Notes under the pieces: generated by a model
Database searches by the model: none
The model's input: only the letters and a program-made list of their open reading frames with translations
Told to the model about the DNA's origin: nothing
Assembly: GCA_027924585.1 (NCBI GenBank)
Contig: BSBM01000825.1
Location: 53,501-117,500 of the forward strand
Source: Larix kaempferi
Taxonomy: Eukaryota; Streptophyta; Pinopsida; Pinales; Pinaceae
Length of the DNA stretch: 64,000 nt
Direction: 5' to 3'
Shown here: piece after piece, positions 1 through 11,675 of the stretch
Layout of the letters: each line of letters starts with the position of its first letter
How positions within the stretch are numbered: position 1 is the stretch's first letter
Position numbers and translations under genes: made by a program

Positions 1-544
1 TAGGTTCATAAACCAAAGTAGTTATCAATGTGTTTGACTCATTAGATTTAAGTTTTTACTCTTGAAATGAATTTGAGCCAAACTCTTAAAATCATTATCC
101 CTTGTTTGCTCGAGGTTTTGCCTATCAAAAACAAGTAAGGGTGAATTAATTCTATTTCGTTCTTACGAAAATATTGTCTTGGTAGTGCAAATTAAATCTA
201 AGGTTGTCACTCTCTTTAACATGTTTCAAACGTGATCACTCTTTTTGAATATGAAGTGGCCTCCATGGCTAGATCGATTAACCAAGATTTTAGACATGTT
301 TTAAAGTACTTAAGTGGATATATTAAGGACAATTACACATGAATGATTTTAATTGTGTTTTAGTTTTTTTTGTGTCTATGTTTGATAAGGTTTCCAAGCT
401 TGGTTAATAGTTGTATGGAGCCTTGATTTTACTTTCTTCTAGGCACAAACGAGTTTGAAGCAATGTCAACGAAATAAAATGGCATGTTCCTTTATTAAGC
501 AACTAGTGAATGTGTATTCATTGTTCTTGACATTAACATTAACA
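1..544. other. AT-rich stretch, no gene seen
   Basis: No reading frame of useful length, no recognisable protein motif and no clear repeat was seen on either strand. It ends where the CACTA-type repeat fragment begins. Confidence 0.5.
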
Positions 545-870
545 TCACTGATAGGGAAAATTTTAAGAACCCCCCCTAAATTTCTATGTATAGTAAATGG
601 GTGAATCCCCATGATATATAGGAAAACATGAAGGCTATTTTATAAATGTTATATTATGTATATATATTATTTTTGCGAATATCTCATTGAATTATATTAC
701 CTTGTACAATCTTGGCAAATATTTCACTAAATTATAAAACCTTGTAAATATTAACGAATCTTTCACTAAATTTTAAAACATCAAAATTCTTGGCGAATAT
801 TTTACTAAATTATAAAATATTGTGAAGTCTTGTCGATTTTTTTGATAAATATAAAACCATATATAGTAAT
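545..870 (+). repeat. Fragment of CACTA subterminal region with 40-bp minisatellite
   Basis: The stretch opens with a block (TTTTAAGAACC, then AATGGGTGAATC, then GATATATAGGAAAA) that recurs at about 18508-18580 and 49385-49460, inside the two CACTA copies further right. It then runs into four or so degenerate copies of a roughly 40-bp unit built around TTGGCGAATATTTCACTAAA and ending CTTGTAAA. The same unit is cleaner at 18634-18800, where copies are exactly 40 bp. I infer a third, isolated piece of the same CACTA family. No CACTA terminus is visible nearby. Confidence 0.7.
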
Positions 871-1689
871 AGGAAAACATATATAAGAACTACTAAATAG
901 GAGATAAATATTAATAAGTCATCACATAACAAGCCCTCTTTTGGTGGTTGTTTGGTACCTCACTCTAACTATCACAGTACATAGAAATTCACCATATACT
1001 CTAGGAATATTCTTTGGAAAACTACAATGAATTTTTTCATCACCACGACAAATAGAATAAATATTAATATGAGGGCCCACCAACACCTCGATCCTCATTT
1101 AGCTTTCCATGTCATTACAAGGGCCCCAAAAAACCTCATTTATGCACACACCTTACTAAATTAGATGGTTAAAAACTATAAATGTGTATTCTTTATTTCA
1201 ATGCACTTGGAACTATTCTAAAAAATAATTGCCACTCAACATGGAAAGAAAATGTGTGTTCCTAGTTGGTCAACAAATGTTTATTCAACCAAATGTTCTC
1301 CACACGCTTCCAAACCTAATTTAAAACCAACCCCAGTATGCATGATATATTTCCATGCAAACAAGAAAAAAATGCAGGTCGTTGAGATTGTGGTCGTGGT
1401 GTTAGGACATTGGTTCAAGTCATTAAATCCATGAAAGAAAGGATGCTAAAATATGAAAGAGGTAGTAGAAGAGTAATGAAGCATATTGGACTGAATATGG
1501 TGCTTCTTTTACAAATAAAAAACAAAGTAAATAGATTTCCAAGCTTCAAGCAAACGCTGCATTCTTTTCTAAGGTTTCTACAAACTACTAGAAACATGCA
1601 AGTTGAAATCAAGTTTCTACAAACTACTACATAAATCCTTTGAGAACCATAAAACTCAATAAAAAAAACAAGCAACATGTCAAAATAAC
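871..1689. other. Non-coding stretch left of the aquaporin remnant
   Basis: No supported gene. Short frames here have no recognisable motif. A 17-bp string (GTTTCTACAAACTACTA) occurs twice, at 1574 and 1613, 39 bp apart. On the minus strand this is where later aquaporin exons would lie, but I could not find them. Confidence 0.4.
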
Positions 1690-1939
1690 TGACAATGCCC
1701 AAAGCAAAAGAAGCATCAAAGATAATTGGATTCCAGGTTGCTCCACCCATGGCCTATCCCAAAAAGGAGAACAAAAACAGAAGTAGAAACAGAATGAAAA
1801 TGGTTATAAGTAGTGTCATGCCCCCCTACATGCCCAAACACATGGCTATGAACGAAGTCCTATCCCCCAGGTATGATGCCCCAAACACCCATATAAATTT
1901 TATTGCCACATCATTGATCGTGTGCTTCACAATCCCCAT
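1690..1939 (-). pseudogene. SIP1-type aquaporin, first-exon remnant
   Basis: Read on the minus strand from an ATG at 1939, the frame gives MGIVKHTINDVAIKF, then WVFGASYLG, then a long hydrophobic stretch, then AMGGATWNP. This is the N-terminal layout of plant small basic intrinsic proteins: an amphipathic start, a first membrane helix with the WVF..S.LG pattern, a second helix rich in L, F and I, and the first NPA-box position, which in SIPs is usually NPT or similar and here reads NPI. SIPs are ER-membrane water channels. Two in-frame stops (a TAG near 1830 and a TAG just before the GGA run) interrupt it, and after about 80 codons the similarity ends near 1690. I found no second half with the other NPA box, so this is a broken or partial gene copy. 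It is the best trace of host coding sequence in the window. Confidence 0.6.
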
Positions 1940-2743
1940 GTTTCTTGGGGAAAATTTGGAGCTCAAGTGATGGGATTCCCAAATCTACTAGATGCAAATG
2001 GGTCGGTATAAGACATGAAATTAAATATCAACTTCCCTTCTCGTGTCGACATTAAGCAACTTGAAAAACGAGATTCAACCCATAAAATATGGACGAATGT
2101 AACTCCAACTTCAATTTCCATAATCGATATAGGGTGAAAGAGGCCCTAGCAATTGCCATTTTTGGAAATTAGGGGCGAATGGGAGCTTCATAGCGATTTT
2201 TGTGGGAGAACAGAGGTTTAAATTGATTTTTAGAGGGGGACATGGTTTTATCTTGGCTCCCCTTTCTAAATTCAATGGGGCTAACCTCCTATTCATTAAA
2301 AATAAATAAATGAAATGCAGGCTGATCATACCTAACCGATGTTTAATAAAAACATATCCCATTAAAAATTTAAAACCTGTAAATTTATCCCATGGGCGAA
2401 GATTAACCCCTAAAATTTTCCATGATCATTGATATGGATAATTTTATGAAAACCCTTAAATGTTAAACAAATACATTTTTTATTTAAATGCAATTTGATG
2501 TATCAAAAAGATAAATTTTATTTCTTCACATCCTATTTGCATACTTGTCAAGGTTTCATCCAAATTCTTGAAATTAATGGCTGGGATTCTATTAATAATT
2601 AACCATTCAATGCTTTCATCATTGAGGTGATTTTTTCCAGCTATTAGATAGATCATAATTATCTTATTTTTGATAGATGGTTATGGATCGTATTTACAAA
2701 TATAAATACCCATTGTCTACTCGTCATCTTTTGAATGTATTTT

Positions 2744-2895
2744 CCTTTATGGTATCTAATCTTTTCTAGGGATTTTTGCATCATATGTTGTCTTCCATAT
2801 GAAATGACAAATGTTCATTCCTTTGGTATTTAGTATTATCTAGAGATTTTTGCGGTATATGTTTCCTTCCATATGTTAGGACAAATGTTCATTGG
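2744..2895 (+). repeat. Two-copy tandem repeat, period about 76 bp
   Basis: The copies at 2744-2819 and 2820-2895 share CTTTATGGTAT/CTTTGGTATT, GATTTTTGC, TCTTCCATATG and GACAAATGTTCATT in the same order. No function is apparent. Confidence 0.75.
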
Positions 2896-3922
2896 TGTGG
2901 TTCAGTATTTATCAATAGGAGCTAAAATGTCCATGTATTGCAATATTTTTTTCTATTATACTCGCCGTAGGCATGGTATATTGAATTCAATTCACTTTGG
3001 TTGCATATTAGTTTTTCTTTTGATTGTGAATTTTTTCATTTTTTTCATAGTTTTTCAATTTTAATATTCATCGGATTACTAAAAACATTATAAAATATTT
3101 AAATTAAATAATATAATTCATCTGTTACACAAATCAAAAGAGAAATACAGTGAAATTTGAGATTTGTTGAACAAAATACAATCTTCCATAATATTTATTT
3201 ATTTTTGAAAAGAGAAACTTATTTAATTCTAAAAATTTCATAAAAACATCACTATAAACAATGATCGGGCATAGAAAATTAACAATTCTTTATCTAACCT
3301 AGATCTATAACAAGAGTTCATGAAACATAAATAGGTTTAGGAGAAGCAGAGTGAGAATGCTCGAACCCAATTTGGAGAGAAGATTACAAATGGAAATTAT
3401 ATTTAGCATATGTCCCAAAACCATACTTAACCTCTGTATCTAGGTGACAATATAGCCTCTGATCAAGGAAGTACACAATATTTTTGTTTTTAGAAAATAG
3501 ATTAAAGAAAAAAACATTTCAATACATGAGACCAAATTTCCAACAACTTAGAAATGTTAATGTACGATGACAAGGTATAATCTAGAATTTTTTTGTAGCC
3601 AACCCAAAAGAGGGAAAAATAATGATATTGGATTCCATTGTCTACTTGTTTGTCCATTAAATTCGAGAGTGATTACAATAGCAACTTTGCTGCACAATCT
3701 ACTTGAAAAATATAATTTAAACAATAAATTGCAAATATTCTTCACTTAACTAGCAAACACCTATTTCCTACTCCATGCCATGCCCACTGTAACTTTCCAA
3801 AGTGCACCATGATTTTAGTTTTATTTGTATTTCTATAACTTCAACAATTGTTGAAATTTACCTTCTATAGAAGGCTCCTTCAATATGAAATACAAATCCA
3901 CCATCTTCCACGGAGTTTATTG

Positions 3923-4025
3923 TTGCATTTGGTTTTCTCATCTTCATTGCCAAGAAGTTTCATGGTGTCTATTCTTGCATTCGGTTTTCTTGTCTTCATT
4001 GCTAAGAAGTTCTTAAATTCGCTAT
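3923..4025 (+). repeat. Two-copy tandem repeat, period 52 bp
   Basis: TTGCATTTGGTTTTCTCATC at 3923 is repeated with small changes at 3975, and both copies continue into TTCATTGC.AAGAAGTT. This makes the overlapping frame look repetitive, and I do not treat that frame as a gene. Confidence 0.75.
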
Positions 4026-4116
4026 CAACCAAAAATGACTATCATTTCCAGGAATTTCTTATTTGTCCACTACATCCCATTTCACTTTGTAGCATCAACA
4101 AGTATTTTCTACCACA

Positions 4117-4512
4117 TGGATCTGAATCTTGAGAGCTGAGGTCCGGAAGGCTTGAATGTCGAGAGAGGAGGAGAGAAAACCTCTAGGTTTTCTATGAAAT
4201 TCATATAAGGAACATTGACAGAAACACATAAATGAAATACACAATGAAAATACAAGATTGATTTGGAGAAGAAGGATTCCATTAAGATGAACCATTACAT
4301 GCAATGAGGCCAATTTTGGGACCTCTCCTTCCCGATTCTAACTCTCTCCTACTATCTTTTCTATAAGGTATCTTGTTGACAATGTCAACTTTGAATAACT
4401 AACTCCGTTAATTACATGTCCATCATGCTCCGTTTTTACATTTAATAAAAATATGGATTTTTTTATGTTCATATCCAATTTTGGACTATAAGCCACCCTA
4501 AGATTCAGATCA
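4117..4512 (-). repeat. 3' LTR of the TRIM-like element
   Basis: It matches 5671-6061 nearly throughout, for example GGAACATTGACAGAAACACA and the run ATTACATGTCCATCATGCTC. Read on the minus strand it begins TGATC and ends GATCCA. Confidence 0.85.
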
Positions 4513-4525
4513 TTCCTCCCCCCTT
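4513..4525 (-). promoter_or_regulatory. Polypurine tract of the TRIM-like element
   Basis: The minus strand reads AAGGGGGGAGGAA immediately before the 3' LTR start, the expected place for the plus-strand primer in reverse transcription. Confidence 0.8.
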
Positions 4526-5652
4526 AGAAAATGATGGTCCCCGTCATTTCACTCATGCTAAAAAAGGACCCATTATGTTCATTGCACCTTGCCAATTGTC
4601 AATGAAGAGAAGGATTTTGTGTGGTTAACCCATATCTGTGGGTTTTGTATGGTTGACCTATTACCTTGTGGGAAATTACAATCAGTAAATATTACAATAG
4701 GATTTAATAAATTCCAAAATGTTGAAAATTCATAGGGAAAAATCGTGATTTTGGAGGCAATTGATGACTTGCCATAAATCCATTCATAACTTTTGTTGCA
4801 AGTGATGAAATTAAATTCCATTGAAGACCCATTTAGGATTTCAAAGAGACATTTCCATCCATACAACATAGTTTCTCTATGGCTACCCATGGAAAGAGAA
4901 AATCCTTGTTGAAGTTGAAGGGACGCGTTGTGCACTATTTTATAGACATGTGCTACTTCAAACAAGTATATCTCACAAAAAAGGAAACAAAATGAAATTC
5001 AATGAAATACCCATTTCAGATGACAGAAATACCTTTCAAATGAGATATGGTACACCCTCTGAAATGTTCTTTGGAGTCCGTGGAACCTGTTTAAATTTGG
5101 TGTATGCGTAGTTGCACTGTGTACAGACATGTGTTGCTTCAAACAAACATATCTCACAAACCAGGAAACGAAATGAGATTTCATGAAATACCCATTTGAG
5201 CTAATGGGAAAAAAAACAAATCACATGAGCTATGATAGACCCTTTGAAACGTCTTGTAGAGCCCGAAACATCTCTCTAAAATTTTCAAAGTGGGTCATCC
5301 TCCCTAGAGTGATGAGTGTAGAGGGCCACAAAGGATGACAAGGGTTTGTAGAGCAACATGGGATATTGTGGAGGTTGTGGAACCTCTATGGGAATCATGG
5401 AAACCCTAAAAGATTTTTGAAAATTTTGCAAACCAATGGATGTAGCAGATCCATGTATGGATTCTTTTGCAATGGTGAACGAAGATCCAAGGTAAAAAAA
5501 GAAATCATGTAGTGCCTGTGGACCAATTGTGATACTTAGAGTGTATGGCCCAACAAATGGATTCTAAGAGTACCAAAAGGAGTTTAGTGATTTCTGCAAA
5601 TATTTGAACCCATGATATGCTTCAAACCCTTGTTCCCATGGAGTGCTTACTC
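4526..5652 (-). other. Interior of the TRIM-like element, non-coding
   Basis: No gag, protease, RT or integrase motif was found. It carries its own direct repeat of about 140 bp with a spacing near 182 bp (around 4923-5060 and 5105-5240), sharing AGACATGTG.T.CTTCAAAC and ATATCTCACAAA..AGGAAAC. Confidence 0.6.
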
Positions 5653-5664
5653 GCTCTGATACCA
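5653..5664 (-). promoter_or_regulatory. Initiator-Met primer-binding site
   Basis: The minus strand reads TGGTATCAGAGC, complementary to the 3' end of plant initiator-Met tRNA. It lies 6 bases inside the 5' LTR and fixes the orientation of the element. Confidence 0.85.
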
Positions 5665-5670
5665 CTAATA

Positions 5671-6061
5671 TGGATCTTGAGGGATAAGATATGGAAGGCT
5701 TGAACACCAAGAGAGGAGGAGAGAAAACATCTAGATCTGCTATGAAATTAATATAAGGAACATTGACAGAAACACATAAATGAAATACACCATGAAAATA
5801 TAGGAGAGAGTTAGAGAAGAAGGATTCCATTAACATGAACCATTACGTGCAATGAGGCCAATTTTGGGACCTCTCCTTCCTATTTTTAACTCTCTCTATA
5901 CTACCTTTTGTATAAGGTGTCTTCTTGACAATGTCAACTTTGAATAACTAGCTCCATTAATTACATGTCCATCATGCTCTCGTTTTACATTTAATAAAAA
6001 TATGGCCTTTTGAATTTCATATCCGATCTTAGACTATCAACCCCCCCTGAGATTTGGATCA
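5671..6061 (-). repeat. 5' LTR of the TRIM-like element
   Basis: Partner of 4117-4512. It should carry the promoter on the minus strand. I did not find a clear TATA box that I would defend. Confidence 0.85.
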
Positions 6062-7688
6062 CACATAGCTTGTTGTTTACACATTTAGACTTTATTATGT
6101 TTCGAGCTAATGCCTGTGGGGTTTCCTTTTCCAAATTATTTAATATTCTTGGATCTAGTGCTTGTGGGGTCGCCTTTGCCAACTTTTTTTTATTTAGAAA
6201 TTTAAACGTTTAATGTCCTTTAACATTAGTGCTTGATGTAGGAACATCTATGAAGTGCAATGTTCCTACATATAATTAAAGGTTGGACCACGGAATGCAG
6301 AAGAACTTTATTTCAGTGTAATCTCTATCAATTAGTAGTGGCATTTCAAACGAAGGTGAAAAATCAAGGGAGGGGGTTATGGGCCTAAAAGAATGAAGGT
6401 TCATGTAGTCTATCTTGGATTTTTTCACTCAAAATTAAAATTAAAAAATAAGTAAAAAATTGAAAGTAGAAAAACTTTTTCTTAAAATGCAATTCCATTG
6501 CTTTAAATTGCTTTTCCTTTTTACCGTCTTGTTGCATGGTATCCACGCGACGATTGCCATCGTAGGTGGGGTTCTACAATATCCCATGGGGAATGGTATC
6601 AATATTGTTGGCATAGACACAATGGGTTATGTGTGCCCTACATCCTAAAGTTAGTGATCAGCACATAGTTGTGTAGAGTGCCATCTATGGCCAACCTCAG
6701 TTTGGATGGAAAAGGAAAAAGGGCACGGGTTGGAAATCTAGTTGGTTGCCTTCCTTTCAACCTACATTTTTTTACCAATGACACCGAGGGATGAAGAAAA
6801 GCTAATCGATATCCCTATAATTATTAGCAACACCCATGTCTGTTAGTGTTGGTTATCAACCTCAACATAAGTCAAATGGTCACTCTACCGTGGGACCCTC
6901 ACTTCAACTGGCTTGACACTCATATTCCACATACATAGGAGAAATATAAATTAATAAACACTTTGCACTTCAATTATATGCAAACAAACACGTCGTACTT
7001 CCAACATGTTTCCAACAAACTAGCAAATTCTTCATCATGCAAACGCCATGGCCACTAAGTGTCAAATTCTTTGAGGCATAGAGTAGATTCTGTATTCATC
7101 ATCTTTGTGAAGTCTAACATCGTCAATTGTATACTTATGGCAGAAAAGGAAAAAGACAAGATTTGGGGTGGGAAATCTTTTGTAAGAAAAAATGTGCAAG
7201 AACAATGGAGTTGATTTTGCACTTTCGGATGGCAAACTTTCCAATTTTTGAGCTTCCAACTGGTGGAAATTGTTGTAAAATTGAAATTTTTGGATAAGAA
7301 CTTAATGATGGAATAGTTGTAGGGTTTTCTAAGTCTCCCAACATTGCATTGGAGAGGTTGGTTAGTTGGTTTAGTGGCATGAATTTGATAGGTGGAGGGT
7401 GGTTACTTTCATAGGTTTATTTTCATGTTCTCAACCATGTCAATTAGTGAGACAACAACTCTCAACAATGTTCCTTAGAAAATATCTCAGAGGCAATGTA
7501 AAAATATGATAGAAAGCAACATTATATTAAAACAAGCAGAATAGAAAAAGTTTGCAGGAGAATTACTTGGTTTAACATTCCCTAAGAGATCTTTTTCTAC
7601 TTCAAATCCTGTAGGGTTGAGTGTGTTGTCATTGAATCTAATTCAAATTCTTTATCAATTAGTATCAATAAATCTTTAGAAAATTAAG
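6062..7688. other. Non-coding stretch with one short hairpin
   Basis: No supported gene. A perfect 10-bp inverted repeat, GTAGGAACAT and ATGTTCCTAC, at 6238-6247 and 6260-6269 encloses a 12-base loop. A frame at 6460-6648 starts with a hydrophobic stretch but matches no family I know. Confidence 0.4.
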
Positions 7689-7954
7689 GTTTCGACTGTG
7701 ATAAATTATCAATAAGGGGAAGTAGTAGCCAATTGTTAGACATTAATTCTCCATATTTATCTGAAGCGATAGTAATCCAGACTACTGAGCAATGGGGTGC
7801 AAAAAGAACACATGAAGAAGTACACTGCATACCAGTTATGGTTGGAAATACCTATAAAGTTAGTGTGCAACATATATGTGGTCACGGTGTAGTCCTTCAG
7901 CTAGATAATGGAGTTAAAGGAATGCTTTGGTTTGAAGTAGCTTTTAGAATTTAA
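7689..7954 (+). pseudogene. Possible S1 RNA-binding domain remnant
   Basis: The frame following a TAA at 7686-7688 reads through to a TAA at 7952. Its last 45 or so residues include VMVGNTYKVSVQHI, GHGVVLQLDNGVKG and ML..EVAF. The spacing resembles an S1 fold: VG..Y.V.V..I, then G..V.L..G..G, then a helix start. The upstream part (AIVIQTTEQ..AKRTHEEV) resembles the linker between KH and S1 domains in polynucleotide phosphorylase-like proteins. The usual first FGAFVEL-type strand is not conserved and no flanking exons were identified. It could be an isolated exon of an RNA-processing gene or chance. Confidence is low. Confidence 0.3.
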
Positions 7955-10063
7955 AACCATAATATGTACATTCTTATTTTACTTATTTTACAGAGAACAC
8001 AAACCCTTGATTTATAATGCTCAATGTTTTGTGTATTGATTATCAGTTTTAAAGAACCATTGCTTTTATGCATCCATGGATGCTTTTGTAACAATATATG
8101 TTTTCATAGGGAAATGGTAACAATTGTATAACACTTTAGCAATGTAATGATTCAATTGTCCTATCGAGGACAAACCACAACACATTTTGAAGGCATAATC
8201 CATAAATAAAATATTATTAAAGAAATGCTTCATTCAATTTTATTTTGTTGTTTGATGGTATTGTTTAAAAAAATACATGGTTTTATACATTATGCATTCC
8301 TTCTACATATATTACATGCAATTACATTTTATCCTTGAGCTTATTAAAGTAAATAAATATAAAATATTGTAATCCCTATATGCAAGACATGGAGCTTTGG
8401 TGATGTTGTTGCACTTGATGTATATCATGGTGATAAATGGTTATGTTTCTAGGGATGAATAGTTGTTTATGACGGTTGAAATGTAGCTAAAATATTATAT
8501 TGTGGTGATTAAACCGAATGTCTCAACATAACTTTTAATTGTTTTTATGTGGGTTTTTTAAAGAATGAGTTAGTTTATAATTTGTTTTAAATCTCTTTTA
8601 TAATCTTTCTTTATTTAAGATGTTATGCACATTTTATTTATAAATATATTTTTAATATGTGATATGTTAATATTGATTATTTGTTTTTGAATATATGATA
8701 GGTTAAAGATGATTATTTGTTTAACTTTAGTAGTTATGAAAAATATATTTAACGTAATTATAACTTTTTATTTAGAATTTATGATATTTATTTTTAGTTA
8801 TAATTGAATAGTAAATCATAATAATTTATTAAATTGTTAATTATTATTTAAGTGTAATCTATAACATGTTGAAAAAAAAACTAGTATGTTTATTAAACAT
8901 TGAGATGGATCTTATTTTTTGAGGTGTAAATTTTGTATTTTAAATTTTTTATATATTAAAAAAAATTACACCTCAAAATATTGAATTCCTTTTAATATTA
9001 TTAAGTCTAGATTTAAAATAAATTATACTAATTACTATTCAAATAACTCTATTAATATAATTATCGTACTACTTAAACATTGAAGCAAATGTAATGTATA
9101 TAAATGAACGACTAATTAAAAAACAATGATCATTGAACACAAAGAATTCAAAAGCTTAGTTGTTTTAATTATTTTTTTTGAATGATAGTTCATTATTATA
9201 GTTTTTTTTAGCCGAAAAAAACATACCATTAATATTCATTAACATGAATCAAACAATTCACCATTATAGTTGTTTTAATTATTATAACACCACTTAATAA
9301 GTAAATTAAGAAATATTATTATTATATATTATATAATCAATATAATTAAATATGATATGTTACATCTTCTAGTCAATGCATATCTTTAAGTCGAGGTATA
9401 TTTTGATTATGGTTAAATATTGATTATTAATTATAATTGGTCAACTCTAGTGCCCAAATTCTCTTTCCGTACTAACAAAGCAAAGCATTATATCATTTTT
9501 AATTTATTTATTCATTTTCATAAAAGTTTATAAATATTATAAAAAACATCAATAATATCAAAATTATTGACGAAATCATTGCCGAAGAATGAGACAAAAA
9601 ATCCTTTCATCTCTACGTAAGCAGCACGCAATACATGCATATATAGTTGAAGCAGCACGCAATATATACATATATAGTTGAGCAATACGAAGAGAAAAAA
9701 TTAATTAAATAAAATTATATATATATAGTTAGGTAAAAAGTTAAATTGGGATGGGAACAGTTTTTCGTATTTTAGATATTATTAAAATGTATATGATTTT
9801 ATTTGAATTAGTTTTACAGTTTATTTATTGCATATATTATCTAAGTTATAACGTTTGTTTTTAGAGGAAGATTTATCAATGCTTTTAATTGGTTAAGAAT
9901 GATTATTTCTTAAAACTAAGAAAATATATTAACAATTTAAGAATTAAAAAAGATTAAGAATTAATGCCTATTCGTTAATAGATTATTAACTAATCATTTT
10001 AAATAACACAGTTTTACTTAAATAACTTTTTAATAGACTACCAAGTTGTTAACACTAAAAAAC
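7955..10063. other. Very AT-rich spacer
   Basis: No coding signal. It contains an inverted repeat at 8917-8978 and a 31-bp two-copy tandem repeat at about 9620-9681 (AGCAGCACGCAATA, then CATATATAGTTGA). At 9988-10026 lies a copy of the sequence that also flanks the R1 element on its right side (16702-16739). Confidence 0.5.
8917..8978. repeat. AT-rich inverted repeat (hairpin)
   Basis: TTTTGAGGTGTAA and its exact complement TTACACCTCAAAA face each other across about 35 bases of A/T. It could be the remains of a small inverted-repeat element. No target duplication could be assigned. Confidence 0.6.
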
Positions 10064-10910
10064 TGTCCATTTTGCTTATTCCTTAGCCACACCATATCTA
10101 TACATTATGTCCACTTTCCATTTCCACCACATAGACCTTCACATATCCAAAATACCAATGTTAAAAATTAAATTGACTCATAATTCACCAAAAACCATGA
10201 GCCATGCTACCTAAATTTTGGATATTTCTTCTTTCCAAAAAAGAAGAAAGTTGGCACACTCTCGAAAACATAATAAAATGATAAGGATCTCCAAAAAAGG
10301 AAAATTCTCCAAAAAACAATAAAATACTATGGTCCAAATTATACCATCAATCATCAAAAACCATCAATCACCAAAAACCATTTATCTAGTTGGATTCTTA
10401 TCTCCCCTAACTTACTCATGTGCCTATATAATGAACACGAAGGAAGCTCATTTTATAGCTTTAGACCTTTAGAGGCATTTTATGCCCATTTGAGAACCAT
10501 TTTCTCACCTTTCTCCATATATTACATACACCCTCACTCTGCCAAAATCTCCATTGAGACCCTATCTCCCTATGTTGAGTATTAGCACCTTGTGACATAG
10601 AGTTGGAGAACATTTAAGCTATGTGGAGACTAGGATGACAACACTTCGGAAGGATGCAAGGGCCCTTTGTCCCAGGTATTCCTTTGGTCCATGTATATCT
10701 CACCACATATAATACAAAAATCATCCTTTGATATACTCATTGTGTGTTGAATGAATGCTAATTAATTTTATTTACTGTTTACATGCATATTCAGCTTAGA
10801 TTTATTTTCTTATTGTTTGGTTTAATTTATTGCTTCTCTCGAACTCTACTTCGGATTCCATAATCCTTGGTAGGTACCTCTTGGCACATGCTGGTGTGAA
10901 AACAATAGCA
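10064..10910 (+). repeat. R1 5' LTR (847 bp)
   Basis: It begins TGTCCA and ends AGCA. The same sequence recurs, complete or cut, at 16266-16699, 20205-20214, 35385-35930, 41058-41603 and 46745-47584. A TATA-like TATATAAT lies at 10425-10432, in a stretch kept in the other full copies, and is the best promoter candidate. Confidence 0.85.
10425..10432 (+). promoter_or_regulatory. TATA-like box in R1 LTR
   Basis: CTATATAATGAAC occurs mid-LTR and also at the same place in the copies near 35730, 41403 and 47090. A TATA box in this position is usual for an LTR promoter. Confidence 0.5.
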
Positions 10911-10917
10911 ATAGTTT

Positions 10918-10927
10918 TGGCGACTCC
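10918..10927 (+). promoter_or_regulatory. R1 primer-binding site, Arg-tRNA type
   Basis: TGGCGACTCC starts 8 bases after the LTR. It differs from the initiator-Met site of all the other LTR elements in the window and supports a separate lineage for R1. Confidence 0.65.
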
Positions 10928-10930
10928 ATC

Positions 10931-11675
10931 GAAAGCAACAAACAAAGCCATGAACCCACCTCTTAAGCTTGAAGTATGAGCACCTCTACCTTGTGCCTTG
11001 GGCGGTGTTTTGGGCCATGCTACCTAGAATTGTGTAACATTTCCCATCCTCCACACTCACATTCAGACGTTGGATGATTATCATCATGTCGTAGTGGTAG
11101 AATTTCCTGGCATTACCAAAGTGCGTAACAAGTCATTATGTACCAACCATCCTTGTGTGATATGTGGCTTATACGGTCATTACTCTCACCATTATCTAGA
11201 TTTAGGAAAATATCGGTCTATGTTGGTTGACTTGTGTCGAATCCCCCTCGAGTCCCAAGTGACAATCATTGAAAAATTCCACCCTCCCACATCTTCTTCT
11301 AATGGCATGAATAGTATTTGTTTCAACTCGTCTACTGATCAACCTTGTTTGTCATCAGCAGATGCTAATCCCTCTGATCTCTCTACCTGATGCTTTCATA
11401 GTGACAATGGGATACTTGGATCCCATTACGATCCCCATGTCACCTTTAAAGAAGGGGACCTTATCCTCATCTATGATCAAGCCCATGAAAAGCCTGGAAA
11501 AGGGAAGTTTGAATCCATGTGGCAGGGCCCTTAAGTTGTTAAACACTGCCTCAACAATGGGGCATAAATCCTTGTTGATTATGAAGTCACCTCTTGAAGA
11601 ACCCCGCAATGGGTTGCACCTTAAGAGATTTTATGCTTGATTCGCCTAGCCTATTATTCCTTGGACCATAGTATT
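10931..11675 (+). pseudogene. R1 gag/pol remnant, copy 1
   Basis: The frame starting at 11070 reads DDYHHVVVVEFPG, then CVICGLYGHYSHHY, a CCHC zinc knuckle whose last Cys has become Tyr. From about 11395 another frame gives FKEGDLILIYDQ, then GKGKF, MWQGP and finally LHLKRFYA. This is the pattern of the C-terminal end of Ty3 integrases (F+.GDLVL, then GKF, W.GP, LK.YYA). Zinc knuckle and integrase end lie only about 100 codons apart, so protease, RT and the integrase core have been lost between them. Several stops break the frame. The whole stretch is repeated at 12385-13140, and its left end directly abuts the primer-binding site, which suggests a deletion of the normal leader and the start of gag. 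Confidence 0.65.

Larger units (their letters stand above)
1940..4116. other. Non-coding AT-rich stretch with two local duplications
   Basis: No gene could be supported. Two short tandem duplications stand out and are listed separately (2744-2895 and 3923-4025). The rest shows scattered short frames without motifs. Confidence 0.45.
4117..6061 (-). mobile_element. Small non-autonomous LTR element (TRIM-like), about 1.9 kb
   Basis: Two direct repeats of about 390 bp (4117-4512 and 5671-6061) flank a short interior. On the minus strand the right copy is the 5' LTR. It is followed after 6 bases by TGGTATCAGAGC, the usual plant initiator-Met primer-binding site. The left copy is preceded by the purine tract AAGGGGGGAGGAA. 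CACAT lies at both outer edges (4113-4117 and 6062-6066), consistent with a 5-bp target duplication if the edge base is shared. The interior (about 1.16 kb) has no gag or pol motifs, so the element must have depended on enzymes made elsewhere. The LTRs differ by eye at a noticeable number of sites, so the insertion is not recent. Confidence 0.85.

Noticed and set aside
5653-5664. Match to the initiator-Met tRNA sequence, possible tRNA gene
   Set aside because: Only the 3'-end complement is present, at LTR edges; no cloverleaf. The same holds at 20746, 30066 and 58422.
6460-6648. 62-codon frame with a hydrophobic, signal-like start
   Set aside because: No family resemblance, no supporting context, and ordinary for AT-rich DNA.
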